12,361 bases of DNA from Candidatus Curtissbacteria bacterium RIFCSPLOWO2_01_FULL_41_18 (lineage in GTDB: Bacteria > Patescibacteriota > Microgenomatia > Curtissbacterales > GWA2-41-24): the NCBI GenBank assembly GCA_001776475.1, contig MFBQ01000013.1, forward strand, positions 1-12,361. Direction: 5' to 3'. Within the stretch, counting starts at the first letter, position 1; each line of letters opens with the position of its first letter. Below the pieces are notes generated by a model, which did not search any database, was not told the origin of the DNA, and saw nothing but the letters and a program-made list of their open reading frames with translations. The position numbers and the translations under genes were made by a program. This document shows, piece after piece, positions 1-4,638 of the stretch.

Positions 1-19
1 CCCCGCGAACAATTCTGAT

Positions 20-130
20 GTACCAGGTAGGATATACGCTTTGCGTAGTATAGTGCACTGCGTTTGCACTATAAACGAACCTAGATAGACAGCTCCAAAG
101 GCTGTCGTCCTACCGTTAGACGACCCGGCA
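20..130 (-). tRNA. tRNA-Gln(TTG) with hairpin insertion in the T-loop (possibly a pseudo-tRNA)
   Basis: Read on the minus strand the gene starts at 130 with acceptor strand TGCCGGG, then T8 C9 and a D-arm GTC...GAC. The anticodon stem is ACAGC/GCTGT with loop CTTTGGA, giving anticodon TTG (Gln). The T-arm opens normally (TAGG then TTCG), but AT-CCTA and acceptor strand CCTGGTA (27-21, pairing with TGCCGGG through five Watson-Crick and two G-T pairs) follow only after a T-loop of about 48 nt instead of 7. The extra bases form a 9-bp perfect stem (49-57 with 65-73, 7-nt loop) and a 5-bp stem (35-39 with 43-47, loop TTT). The T-stem has four pairs; base 49 lacks its partner. No CCA is encoded, as for the other tRNAs here. 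It may be a functional tRNA with an excised or tolerated insert, or a dead copy. Confidence 0.7.
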
Positions 131-141
131 ATGTAGAAGTT

Positions 142-170
142 ATTTTATCAGATTTTGCTTTAAGTGTCCT
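142..170 (-). promoter_or_regulatory. Putative extended -10 promoter for tRNA-Gln
   Basis: On the minus strand TGATAAAAT (150-142) is an extended -10 (TG-n-TAAAAT), with a poor -35 AGGACA at 170-165 and a 17-nt spacer. Transcription would begin close to the tRNA 5' end at 130. It overlaps the promoter that faces the carboxypeptidase gene, so the two are divergent in about 60 bp. Confidence 0.5.
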
Positions 171-184
171 ACAAGCTTTAAAAT
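155..184 (+). promoter_or_regulatory. Putative promoter of the D,D-carboxypeptidase gene, leaderless
   Basis: TTGCTT (155-160), an 18-nt spacer and TAAAAT (179-184) precede the ATG at 192 by only 7 nt. No Shine-Dalgarno sequence lies in the gap, so the transcript probably begins at or next to the start codon. Confidence 0.5.
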
Positions 185-191
185 ATTTCTA

Positions 192-1190
192 ATGGGCAGA
201 TTAATATCTGTTTTTTTATTGTCGGTAGTAGTGTTTTTGGCGACATATGTGATTATGGGCCAGAAAGAAATCGGCCTTTATTCGCCAATCCCCAAAATTT
301 TCGGTATCACCTCAAAGCAAGAAGTTGCAAACGGCTGGTTTCCGAAAGTAAGCAGTGTGTCTGCTGACAAAAATTTGGACGATCTTAATTTGTCGGCAAA
401 ATCCGCACTGGTGGTGAATTACGACAGCGGTGAGGTGGTTTATGCAAAAAACGCAAAGGAAAAGCTTCCTGTTGCTTCAACAGTGAAGATCATGACAGCG
501 CTGGTGGCGCTTGGGAACAAAGGCTTGGATGACACCTTTACGGTTTCTGCAAAAGCTGCCCATATAGGGGAAGACAGTATGGGTTTAACTGAGGGCGAGA
601 AAGTCACCTTAAAAGAGCTTCTGTACGGCTTGATGCTAGTTTCCGGAAACGATGCTGCCATAACAATTGCCGAAGGGGTAGCGCAAAACGAGCTTGCTTT
701 TGTCGATTTAATGAATAAGAAAGCAAGAAGTCTGGGCCTTTCGGACACCGAATTTATAAACGCTTCGGGCTTAGACGAAGACGGTAAAGTTCAGTACTCG
801 ACTGCGTATGATATGGCCACAATTGCCAGATACGCCTGGGAAAATTTTGCGCCTTTTCGCCAAGTTGCTCAAACAGAGCACATTGTGATTGGGGCAAATG
901 CAAATCACAAGGAATTTGATCTTTATAATGACACGAATCTTTTAACTACTTACCCGGGAGTCAAAGGGATTAAGCCAGGCTTTACTTGGGAGGCGGGGCT
1001 TTGTTTAGTAACGTATGCGGAAAATAAGCAAAGCTTGCGGTCCTCGGCTTTGCCTGCGGGCCTAGACGGCAAAAAGCTTCTGGCTGTGGTTTTGGGAAGT
1101 GACAACAGACGGGGGGAAATGAAAGAATTACTTGACTATGGTTTTTCTTATTACGGTATTAAAGTTTCCCATCCAGCGTTAGACTTGTGA
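192..1190 (+). CDS. Serine-type D-alanyl-D-alanine carboxypeptidase (peptidase S11, PBP5/6-like)
   Basis: The 332-aa protein matches low-molecular-mass penicillin-binding proteins of family S11, which remove the terminal D-Ala from peptidoglycan pentapeptides outside the membrane. Residues 5-22 form a hydrophobic signal/anchor segment. The catalytic SxxK motif is S96-T-V-K99 in the context LPVASTVKIMTAL, and the SxN motif is S151-G-N153 (LVSGNDAA). The third motif, normally KTG, reads K261-P262-G263 in GVKGIKPGFTWEAGLCLV, an unusual residue at a position that lines the active site. The protein ends soon after the catalytic domain, so it lacks the C-terminal beta domain and amphipathic helix of E. 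coli DacA, and the N-terminal segment presumably anchors it. The start at 192 is set by the promoter just upstream. It is transcribed away from tRNA-Gln and followed by an independently promoted gene. Confidence 0.92.
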   Translation: MGRLISVFLLSVVVFLATYVIMGQKEIGLYSPIPKIFGITSKQEVANGWFPKVSSVSADKNLDDLNLSAKSALVVNYDSGEVVYAKNAKEKLPVASTVKIMTALVALGNKGLDDTFTVSAKAAHIGEDSMGLTEGEKVTLKELLYGLMLVSGNDAAITIAEGVAQNELAFVDLMNKKARSLGLSDTEFINASGLDEDGKVQYSTAYDMATIARYAWENFAPFRQVAQTEHIVIGANANHKEFDLYNDTNLLTTYPGVKGIKPGFTWEAGLCLVTYAENKQSLRSSALPAGLDGKKLLAVVLGSDNRRGEMKELLDYGFSYYGIKVSHPALDL

Positions 1191-1197
1191 CCTAGAG

Positions 1198-1226
1198 TTT
1201 ACATTCCCCTATTGTTAAGCTATAAT
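1198..1226 (+). promoter_or_regulatory. Strong promoter of the 193-aa gene, leaderless
   Basis: TTTACA (1198-1203), a 17-nt spacer and a perfect TATAAT (1221-1226) lie directly before the ATG at 1235. Only 8 nt separate the -10 from the start codon, with no Shine-Dalgarno sequence, so a leaderless transcript is expected. Confidence 0.7.
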
Positions 1227-1234
1227 TTGCGGCT

Positions 1235-1816
1235 ATGGGAAGTGCAGAAAGATCGGTTTTGGCAGAAGCTGCGTTGGCAATGATAGCAACAAACTTGCCG
1301 AAACACCTACGCGATGTTAGGGCTGGCGATCCAAAGCAACGATCAAAGGAAATGCAAAGAGTAGCATTTGGGGAGCTAGCCCCTGTTCACGAGGCTGAGT
1401 ACCAAGCATTAATAGATTGGGTGAGGAGATTTAGGGAATGGTTGAGGGAGCACGGTAAGACGGCGCAAGATCATCCCGCTTATAGCGGGTCAGATCATGA
1501 GGTGTTCTGGCTCAGTGATGAAAGTAATGATGTAAGACACGAAGTAAGTGTAGAGCCAAAGCCCTGGGAGCAATCAGCAGGAATGTTTAGAGAGCCCTAC
1601 CCTAAGTTTTCACTCAGGTTTGAGGATAGCGAAAGAGATATGTCTTTTGCCCTTAACTTTGATGATACATACGAACTGTCTATTAAGGATAAGGTTAAGT
1701 GTATAACTTTTGAGTCAACCGGGTTAAAAAGAAGGAAGATGACCAGGCAAGAGCATCAAATTGTGAGATACTTTATGAGAATTGTTGCTGCAAACTTTAA
1801 TATACCCGTCGATTGA
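1235..1816 (+). CDS. Hypothetical protein, 193 aa
   Basis: I do not recognise this family. The protein has no signal peptide or membrane segment and looks cytoplasmic. The N-terminal third (residues 1-75) is helix-like and rich in Arg, Lys and Glu, including a stretch WVRRFREWLREHGK. Residues 95-160 look beta-rich, with alternating hydrophobic and charged residues (KFSLRFEDSERDMSFALNF). The C-terminal 30 residues form another basic, helical segment. A consensus promoter immediately upstream and a clean ORF argue that it is real. It stands alone, with tRNA-related sequence on the opposite strand following it. Confidence 0.75.
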   Translation: MGSAERSVLAEAALAMIATNLPKHLRDVRAGDPKQRSKEMQRVAFGELAPVHEAEYQALIDWVRRFREWLREHGKTAQDHPAYSGSDHEVFWLSDESNDVRHEVSVEPKPWEQSAGMFREPYPKFSLRFEDSERDMSFALNFDDTYELSIKDKVKCITFESTGLKRRKMTRQEHQIVRYFMRIVAANFNIPVD

Positions 1817-1839
1817 ACTTAGTGCCGAGGGTGGGACTT

Positions 1840-1857
1840 GTGACCCGCACAGGATTC
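1840..1857 (-). repeat. Second copy of the tRNA-Lys 3' end (att-like direct repeat)
   Basis: These 18 bases are identical to 1941-1958, which lie in the T-loop, 3' half of the T-stem and acceptor strand of the intact tRNA-Lys. The two copies are in the same orientation 101 bp apart. Integrases often use exactly this part of a tRNA, leaving one copy inside the tRNA and one at the far end of the insert, so this is either an attachment-site scar or a leftover of a broken tRNA-Lys. Confidence 0.7.
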
Positions 1858-1881
1858 CCTTCGACTTCACTCAGGGTAAAC
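1857..1881 (+). repeat. REP-like repeat, copy 1 (CCCTTCGA...CTCAGGG)
   Basis: The imperfect palindrome CCCTTCGACTTCACTCAGGG followed by TAAAC matches the copy at 4816-4839 in its outer arms and tail, and the inverted copy at 1923-1941 in its core. It starts exactly at the end of the tRNA-Lys 3'-end repeat. Confidence 0.65.
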
Positions 1882-1922
1882 TTCTCATCCTGTGCTAACT
1901 TCACCAAGCTCAATACTTAAAA

Positions 1923-1941
1923 CACTGAGCTTGTCGAAGTG
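1923..1941 (-). repeat. REP-like repeat, copy 2, inverted
   Basis: Read on the minus strand this is CACTTCGACAAGCTCAGTG, the same family as copy 1 but in the opposite orientation. Together the two copies bracket the 83-bp segment between the tRNA-Lys direct repeats like terminal inverted repeats. The segment also holds ATCCTGTGC (1887-1895), the complement of part of the tRNA 3' repeat (1847-1855). Confidence 0.6.
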
Positions 1942-2013
1942 TGACCCGCACAGGATTCGAACCTGTAACCAATTGCTTAAGAGGCAATTGCTCTACCGTT
2001 GAGCTAGCGGGCC
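1942..2013 (-). tRNA. tRNA-Lys(CTT)
   Basis: The 72-nt cloverleaf is complete: acceptor GGCCCGC/GCGGGTC with one G-T pair, D-arm GCTC...GAGC, anticodon stem ATTGC/GCAAT with loop CTCTTAA (anticodon CTT), and T-arm ACAGG-TTCGAAT-CCTGT. The discriminator is A and no CCA is encoded. It lies 5 bp downstream of tRNA-Arg(TCG) on the same strand and is probably co-transcribed with it. Its 3' end is duplicated at 1840-1857. Confidence 0.95.
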
Positions 2014-2018
2014 TGATG

Positions 2019-2092
2019 CGCGCCCTGGAGGACTCGAACCCCCAACCTTATGGTCCGAAGCCATACGTTCTATCCAATTGAACTAAGGGCGC
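2019..2092 (-). tRNA. tRNA-Arg(TCG)
   Basis: The 74-nt cloverleaf has acceptor GCGCCCT/AGGGCGC, D-arm GTTC...GAAC, anticodon stem TATGG/CCATA with loop CTTCGGA (anticodon TCG) and T-arm GGGGG-TTCGAGT-CCTCC with one non-canonical step. The discriminator is G. It is the first gene of a tRNA-Arg/tRNA-Lys pair. Confidence 0.95.
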
Positions 2093-2101
2093 ACTGTGCA
2101 A

Positions 2102-2130
2102 ATTCTAACACAACTTGAGGCTAATATGAA
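2102..2130 (-). promoter_or_regulatory. Putative promoter of the tRNA-Arg/tRNA-Lys pair
   Basis: On the minus strand TTCATA (2130-2125), a 17-nt spacer and TAGAAT (2107-2102) preceded by TGT give an extended -10 promoter whose start point would fall just before the tRNA-Arg 5' end at 2092. Confidence 0.45.
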
Positions 2131-2139
2131 TTGCGGTTA

Positions 2140-2364
2140 TTAATCTTCGCCTTGAAGCTTTTCGTCAATACCTAGAGGTTTTACACCTTCTTCATCCCCA
2201 TGAAGACCCACTTTTTCTAGTTCCGCATCGATATCAGCCGGTTCTGCTCCAGGCATATCACCGGAGAAAACGTCTTCTTCACCTGTCACCGAAGGTGGTT
2301 TAGCTGCTTGGTGTTTAGCGTCGTCGTCTTGAGGATTAAACGCTTGATTGTCGTCGTCTGACAT
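2140..2364 (-). CDS. Small acidic hypothetical protein, 74 aa
   Basis: I do not recognise a family. The protein is highly acidic and polar, with repeated Asp and Glu clusters at both ends (MSDDDNQ and the C-terminal GIDEKLQGED). It is rich in Pro, Ala and Gly and has no hydrophobic core or membrane segment, so it is likely intrinsically disordered. The promoter 12 nt upstream of the ATG supports expression. It is transcribed toward tRNA-Arg, 47 bp away, and divergently from tRNA-Leu. Confidence 0.65.
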   Translation of the reverse strand: MSDDDNQAFNPQDDDAKHQAAKPPSVTGEEDVFSGDMPGAEPADIDAELEKVGLHGDEEGVKPLGIDEKLQGED

Positions 2365-2375
2365 GTTTGTTTTAC

Positions 2376-2403
2376 TTTATAGTGTGAAAGTCAATTGAAA
2401 CAA
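2376..2403 (-). promoter_or_regulatory. Promoter of the 74-aa acidic protein
   Basis: On the minus strand TTGTTT (2403-2398), a 16-nt spacer and TATAAA (2381-2376) lie 11 nt before the ATG at 2364. The -35 box overlaps that of the promoter facing the other way. Confidence 0.5.
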
Positions 2404-2424
2404 GAGAGCAAATTAGGCTAAAAT
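2395..2424 (+). promoter_or_regulatory. Promoter of the tRNA-Leu transcription unit
   Basis: TTGAAA (2395-2400), an 18-nt spacer and TAAAAT (2419-2424) lie about 50 nt before tRNA-Leu. The transcript could also carry the broken tRNA-Pro, GIY-YIG gene and intact tRNA-Pro further on, since no terminator is visible between them. Confidence 0.55.
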
Positions 2425-2476
2425 ACGAATGGGCCTGGTGGTGAATGGAAGGTAGGTTTTAAGGAAGATATCGCTG

Positions 2477-2564
2477 GGGCAAGTGGCGGAACCGGTAGAC
2501 GCGAAGGACTTAAAATCCTTTGGTGGTAAAATCCATCATGAGAGTTCGAGTCTCTCCTTGCCCA
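2477..2564 (+). tRNA. tRNA-Leu(TAA)
   Basis: The 88-nt class II tRNA has acceptor GGGCAAG/CTTGCCC, anticodon stem AAGGA/TCCTT with loop CTTAAAA (anticodon TAA), a long variable arm with stem TGGTGG/CCATCA, and T-arm GAGAG-TTCGAGT-CTCTC. The discriminator is A. It lies 7 bp before the tRNA-Pro 5' fragment. Confidence 0.95.
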
Positions 2565-2571
2565 CTATTTT

Positions 2572-2660
2572 CGGGGAGTAGCTTCATCCAGAGGATGACT
2601 GTCCTTTGGACAGCAGTTTCAGCCAGAGGCTGATGGTTCTTCGGACTAGGCTAGAGCGCG
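2572..2660 (+). pseudogene. 5' fragment of a tRNA-Pro with four hairpins inserted in its D-arm
   Basis: The fragment begins with CGGGGAGTAGCT (2572-2583), identical to the first 12 bases of the intact tRNA-Pro at 2910, and ends with GGCTAGAGCGC (2649-2659), identical to its D-loop end and D-stem 3' strand. Between them, where the intact gene has five bases (CAGTT), lie 65 bases folding into four consecutive hairpins with three-base loops: 2584-2598, 2599-2613, 2619-2633 and 2636-2646. The GIY-YIG start codon follows two bases later. The acceptor strand can pair with the 3' fragment at 3727-3733, so the two pieces once formed one tRNA. Confidence 0.8.
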
Positions 2661-2661
2661 A

Positions 2662-2919
2662 ATGTATTTTGTTTATTTGTTAAAAAGCTTGAGAAACGAA
2701 AAAGGTTATGTAGGTCTTACATCAAAAGCTGTAGGCAAGAGACTTGAAGAGCATAATTTGGGATCGAACGTGTGGACTCGACAAAATGGTCCGTTCAGAC
2801 TCGTATATTATGAAAGTTATTATTGCAAGCAAGACGCGTCAAGTAGAGAATTATTTTTAAAATCGGGTGTTGGAAAGAAAATAAAAAAACTAATTTTAGG
2901 CCAAATTACCGGGGAGTAG
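2662..2919 (+). CDS. GIY-YIG nuclease family protein (copy 1)
   Basis: The 85-aa protein is a stand-alone GIY-YIG domain, a fold found in homing endonucleases, UvrC and small YhbQ-like proteins that cuts DNA. It has the expected signature: VYLLKS with Tyr5, GYVGLT with Tyr16, KRLEEHN with Arg27 and His31, and the metal-binding Glu63 in SRELFLKSG. No DNA-binding module is attached, so any target choice would come from the domain or a partner. The ATG lies two bases after the tRNA-Pro 5' fragment and has no Shine-Dalgarno sequence. The TAG stop is formed by bases 8-10 of the intact tRNA-Pro, giving a 10-nt overlap. The position between matching tRNA sequences suggests a tRNA-associated mobile element; activity is inferred. 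Confidence 0.88.
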   Translation: MYFVYLLKSLRNEKGYVGLTSKAVGKRLEEHNLGSNVWTRQNGPFRLVYYESYYCKQDASSRELFLKSGVGKKIKKLILGQITGE

Positions 2920-2983
2920 CTCAGTTGGCTAGAGCGCTGCGTTTGGGACGCAGAGGCCGGAGGTTCAAGTCCTCTCTCCCCGA
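2910..2983 (+). tRNA. tRNA-Pro(TGG)
   Basis: The 74-nt cloverleaf is intact: acceptor CGGGGAG/CTCCCCG, D-arm GCTC...GAGC, anticodon stem CTGCG/CGCAG with loop TTTGGGA (anticodon TGG), T-arm GGAGG-TTCAAGT-CCTCT and discriminator A. The C1-G72 pair is typical of bacterial tRNA-Pro. It sits between the GIY-YIG gene and the toxin-antitoxin promoter, and inside the broken tRNA-Pro whose ends are at 2572 and 3734. Confidence 0.95.
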
Positions 2984-2986
2984 CTC

Positions 2987-3015
2987 TTGACAATATGTAC
3001 ATATTGTACTAATAT
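2987..3015 (+). promoter_or_regulatory. Consensus promoter of the toxin-antitoxin operon
   Basis: TTGACA (2987-2992), a 17-nt spacer and TAATAT (3010-3015) form the best promoter in the window. The antitoxin ATG is 6 nt after the -10, so a leaderless mRNA is likely. The -35 starts 3 nt after the tRNA-Pro discriminator. Confidence 0.8.
2991..3006. promoter_or_regulatory. Probable autoregulatory operator (16-bp perfect palindrome)
   Basis: CAATATGTACATATTG is a perfect inverted repeat covering the end of the -35 box and most of the spacer. Phd/YefM antitoxins, alone or with toxin, bind palindromes in their own promoters, so this is the likely repression site. That is inference from position and symmetry. 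Confidence 0.65.
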
Positions 3016-3021
3016 AGATTT

Positions 3022-3300
3022 ATGACTTTAACCGTATCTGTGAGTCAGTTTCGCCGACACATTGCTGACTACATCGCAAAAGCAAAAGAAGGACACACTG
3101 TTGTTTTAGTTGATGAAAAAAAAGATCAACAATTGGTGCAGCTTGTAGGAAGAAAAAAATTTAATCCTGATACCTTTGGAAAAGCTCTCAAAGCATCGTT
3201 CGGAGTTTTCTCTATGCAGAATCACCCTGAATGGAGAACAAAATCAGATGTTGTTAGATGGGTTGAAAAGGGAAGAATAGCGGCAGACCGTAGTTTTTAA
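3022..3300 (+). CDS. Phd/YefM-type antitoxin
   Basis: The 92-aa protein starts with VSVSQFRRHIADYIAKAKEGHTVVLVD, the N-terminal DNA-binding and dimerisation fold of Phd/YefM antitoxins (short strand, helix with an R-x-x-x-x-D/Y pattern, then a strand ending near VVLV). Residues 45-92 are less conserved, basic and Trp-containing, and would wrap the toxin. The gene begins at the first ATG, next to a consensus promoter and palindromic operator. Its TAA stop is two bases before the toxin start, as in a coupled operon. It would neutralise the PIN ribonuclease encoded downstream and repress the operon. Confidence 0.8.
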   Translation: MTLTVSVSQFRRHIADYIAKAKEGHTVVLVDEKKDQQLVQLVGRKKFNPDTFGKALKASFGVFSMQNHPEWRTKSDVVRWVEKGRIAADRSF

Positions 3301-3302
3301 GT

Positions 3303-3683
3303 GTGTATTTAATCGATACAGATATTCTTATTTGGGTTCTGCGAGGCGACGAAAAATACGAAAGATTCTTACTGGATTTAAAAGATAAAGGTTCACTTTC
3401 TATTTCAGCCATAACAATTGCGGAAATTTATAAAAATATCTTTCCCTCAGAAATTATAAAAACCGAAAATGTACTCGGTGAACTTCAAACATGGGATGTA
3501 ACTCCTGCTATAGCGAAACAAGCAGGGTTGTACTGGCAAGAACACGCAAAGCGACTTAAAACAATCAGCCTAACTGATTGCCTGATCGCAGCAACTGCCA
3601 ATGTAAATAATCTTTCTTTAGTTTCACTTAATATAAAACATTTTCCGATGAGGGATATAAAGTTTTTAAGACCCCCAGCATAG
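3303..3683 (+). CDS. PIN-domain toxin (VapC-like ribonuclease)
   Basis: The 126-aa protein is a full-length PIN domain, the fold of VapC endoribonuclease toxins, which commonly cut tRNAs or rRNA. It starts MYLIDTDILIW, with the first catalytic Asp at 5 or 7; Glu41 (ITIAEIYKNI), Asp92 (LTDCLIAATA) and Asn110 (SLNIKHF) fill the other expected metal-site positions. The likely start is a GTG two bases after the antitoxin stop. The TAG stop is the first three bases of TAGAGCGCG, the 9-bp sequence also present at the end of the tRNA-Pro 5' fragment (2652-2660), so the gene runs exactly to the edge of the inserted segment. A toxin would help such a segment persist. The target is unknown. Confidence 0.88.
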   Translation: MYLIDTDILIWVLRGDEKYERFLLDLKDKGSLSISAITIAEIYKNIFPSEIIKTENVLGELQTWDVTPAIAKQAGLYWQEHAKRLKTISLTDCLIAATANVNNLSLVSLNIKHFPMRDIKFLRPPA

Positions 3684-3735
3684 AGCGCGCCGTTTGGGAC
3701 GGTGAGGTCCCGGGTTAGAATCCCGGCTCTCCGAC
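3681..3735 (+). pseudogene. 3' fragment of a broken tRNA-Pro(TGG)
   Basis: The fragment holds the D-stem 3' strand GAGC, anticodon stem CGCCG/CGGTG with loop TTTGGGA (anticodon TGG), T-arm CCGGG-TTAGAAT-CCCGG, acceptor strand CTCTCCG and discriminator A. The acceptor pairs with CGGGGAG of the 5' fragment at 2572. The near-invariant C56 of the T-loop is A here, which suggests decay. It begins with TAGAGCGCG, shared with 2652-2660, as expected for a target duplication about 1,030 bp apart. Confidence 0.82.
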
Positions 3736-3855
3736 TCTGATTTTTGAGGCTAAATCTGTTTGATTTTGGTGTTAGTGTGTAAAGGACTTCGAACATTTAT
3801 TCCCGATAACTTTTATGGGCGCAATGCCATCAAAACATAACCACATGTGTAAATA

Positions 3856-3864
3856 TGGTATATT
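3856..3864 (+). promoter_or_regulatory. Extended -10 promoter, leaderless
   Basis: TGGTATATT is an extended -10 (TG-n-TATATT) ending 6 nt before the ATG at 3871. No good -35 is visible. No ribosome binding site fits, so the mRNA is probably leaderless. Confidence 0.5.
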
Positions 3865-3870
3865 TTTCTT

Positions 3871-4638
3871 ATGCGCTTCGGTCTTTTTTCTAAACTAATA
3901 TTAGCTTTTGTCATTCTTGTAATTCTGTCTCTCTTTTTACCGGTATTGGAAATGACGAATACAGATGCACTTCTTGCTTCTGCGACATTCCTTTATGGAG
4001 TTCTATATGGATTTGAAATCTCAATAGTTCTTGGTAATTTCTCCCAATTGAAATCGCTTCTTGCCATTGAAAATGCTGGTTTGCAGTCTGTTTTTCAGCT
4101 AAGTCAGTTGATTGGAGGACAATTTCCAAAGCAAGTTGAGAACAAGATTGAGAAATATCTTAAAAAAGCTATTGATGTCCCTCTTTCTAATCATCTAACA
4201 GATACAAATAAAGAGTTTTTTGAAATATTTGAGCCTCTAAAGACCGTTGAGGTGACTGGAGACGAGCAAACAGCCGCCTTAAATTACATAAACGAGGGTC
4301 TTTATTATATTCCGCAATCAAGAACTCAAATTGCTCAAGTTGCTCCTCGTGATGTCGACCCACCGGAATGGGCAATGCTTTTGATACTTGCTTTTATACT
4401 TGTGGCGACATTACTCCTTGGTAGGGAATCAAACTTGGTATCTCAACTTTCTGCTGCAATTTTCGCTACAACTGTAATTGGTTCGCTTTTGCTTCTTGAT
4501 GAAGTTGACAGTAACCGCATTCAAGAAGCACGATTAGAATACGAAGTATTTAATGAAACCTTAGTAGCAATGGGCAAAGAAAAGTATTATCCGGAAGAAG
4601 CTTTGAAATCAGGCATCGTTAAGATACCGAAGAGCTGA
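3871..4638 (+). CDS. Membrane protein, possibly DUF4239/bestrophin-like
   Basis: The 255-aa protein has four likely membrane helices: residues 7-26 and 33-54 near the N-terminus, and 168-183 and 189-208 near the C-terminus. They frame a central hydrophilic region (about 60-160) rich in helix-forming residues. The layout of two helices, a soluble helical middle with a conserved-looking E-N-A-G stretch, and a late pair starting with PPEWAMLLILAFILVATLLL resembles DUF4239 proteins, which are distantly related to bestrophin channels. This match is by layout, not by a diagnostic motif, and substrate is unknown. It has its own promoter and stands alone between the tRNA-Pro remnant and a short intergenic region. 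Confidence 0.7.
   Translation: MRFGLFSKLILAFVILVILSLFLPVLEMTNTDALLASATFLYGVLYGFEISIVLGNFSQLKSLLAIENAGLQSVFQLSQLIGGQFPKQVENKIEKYLKKAIDVPLSNHLTDTNKEFFEIFEPLKTVEVTGDEQTAALNYINEGLYYIPQSRTQIAQVAPRDVDPPEWAMLLILAFILVATLLLGRESNLVSQLSAAIFATTVIGSLLLLDEVDSNRIQEARLEYEVFNETLVAMGKEKYYPEEALKSGIVKIPKS

Noticed and set aside
1..19. Another tRNA starting at the left edge (GTTCGCGGGG on the minus strand)
   Set aside because: Only a few T-arm-like bases are in the window, too short to support.
1857..1941. CRISPR-like repeat pair
   Set aside because: Only two or three short palindromes in opposite orientations, with no regular spacers; REP-like repeats fit better.
2820..3002. Minus-strand 60-aa ORF with RVGERGLEPPASASQTQ
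   Set aside because: It is the antisense translation of tRNA-Pro and the GIY-YIG gene, a well-known artefact type.
3820..3840. Short inverted repeats before the 255-aa membrane gene as a terminator or operator
   Set aside because: Stems are only 3-5 bp with no T-run and no clear symmetry around the promoter.
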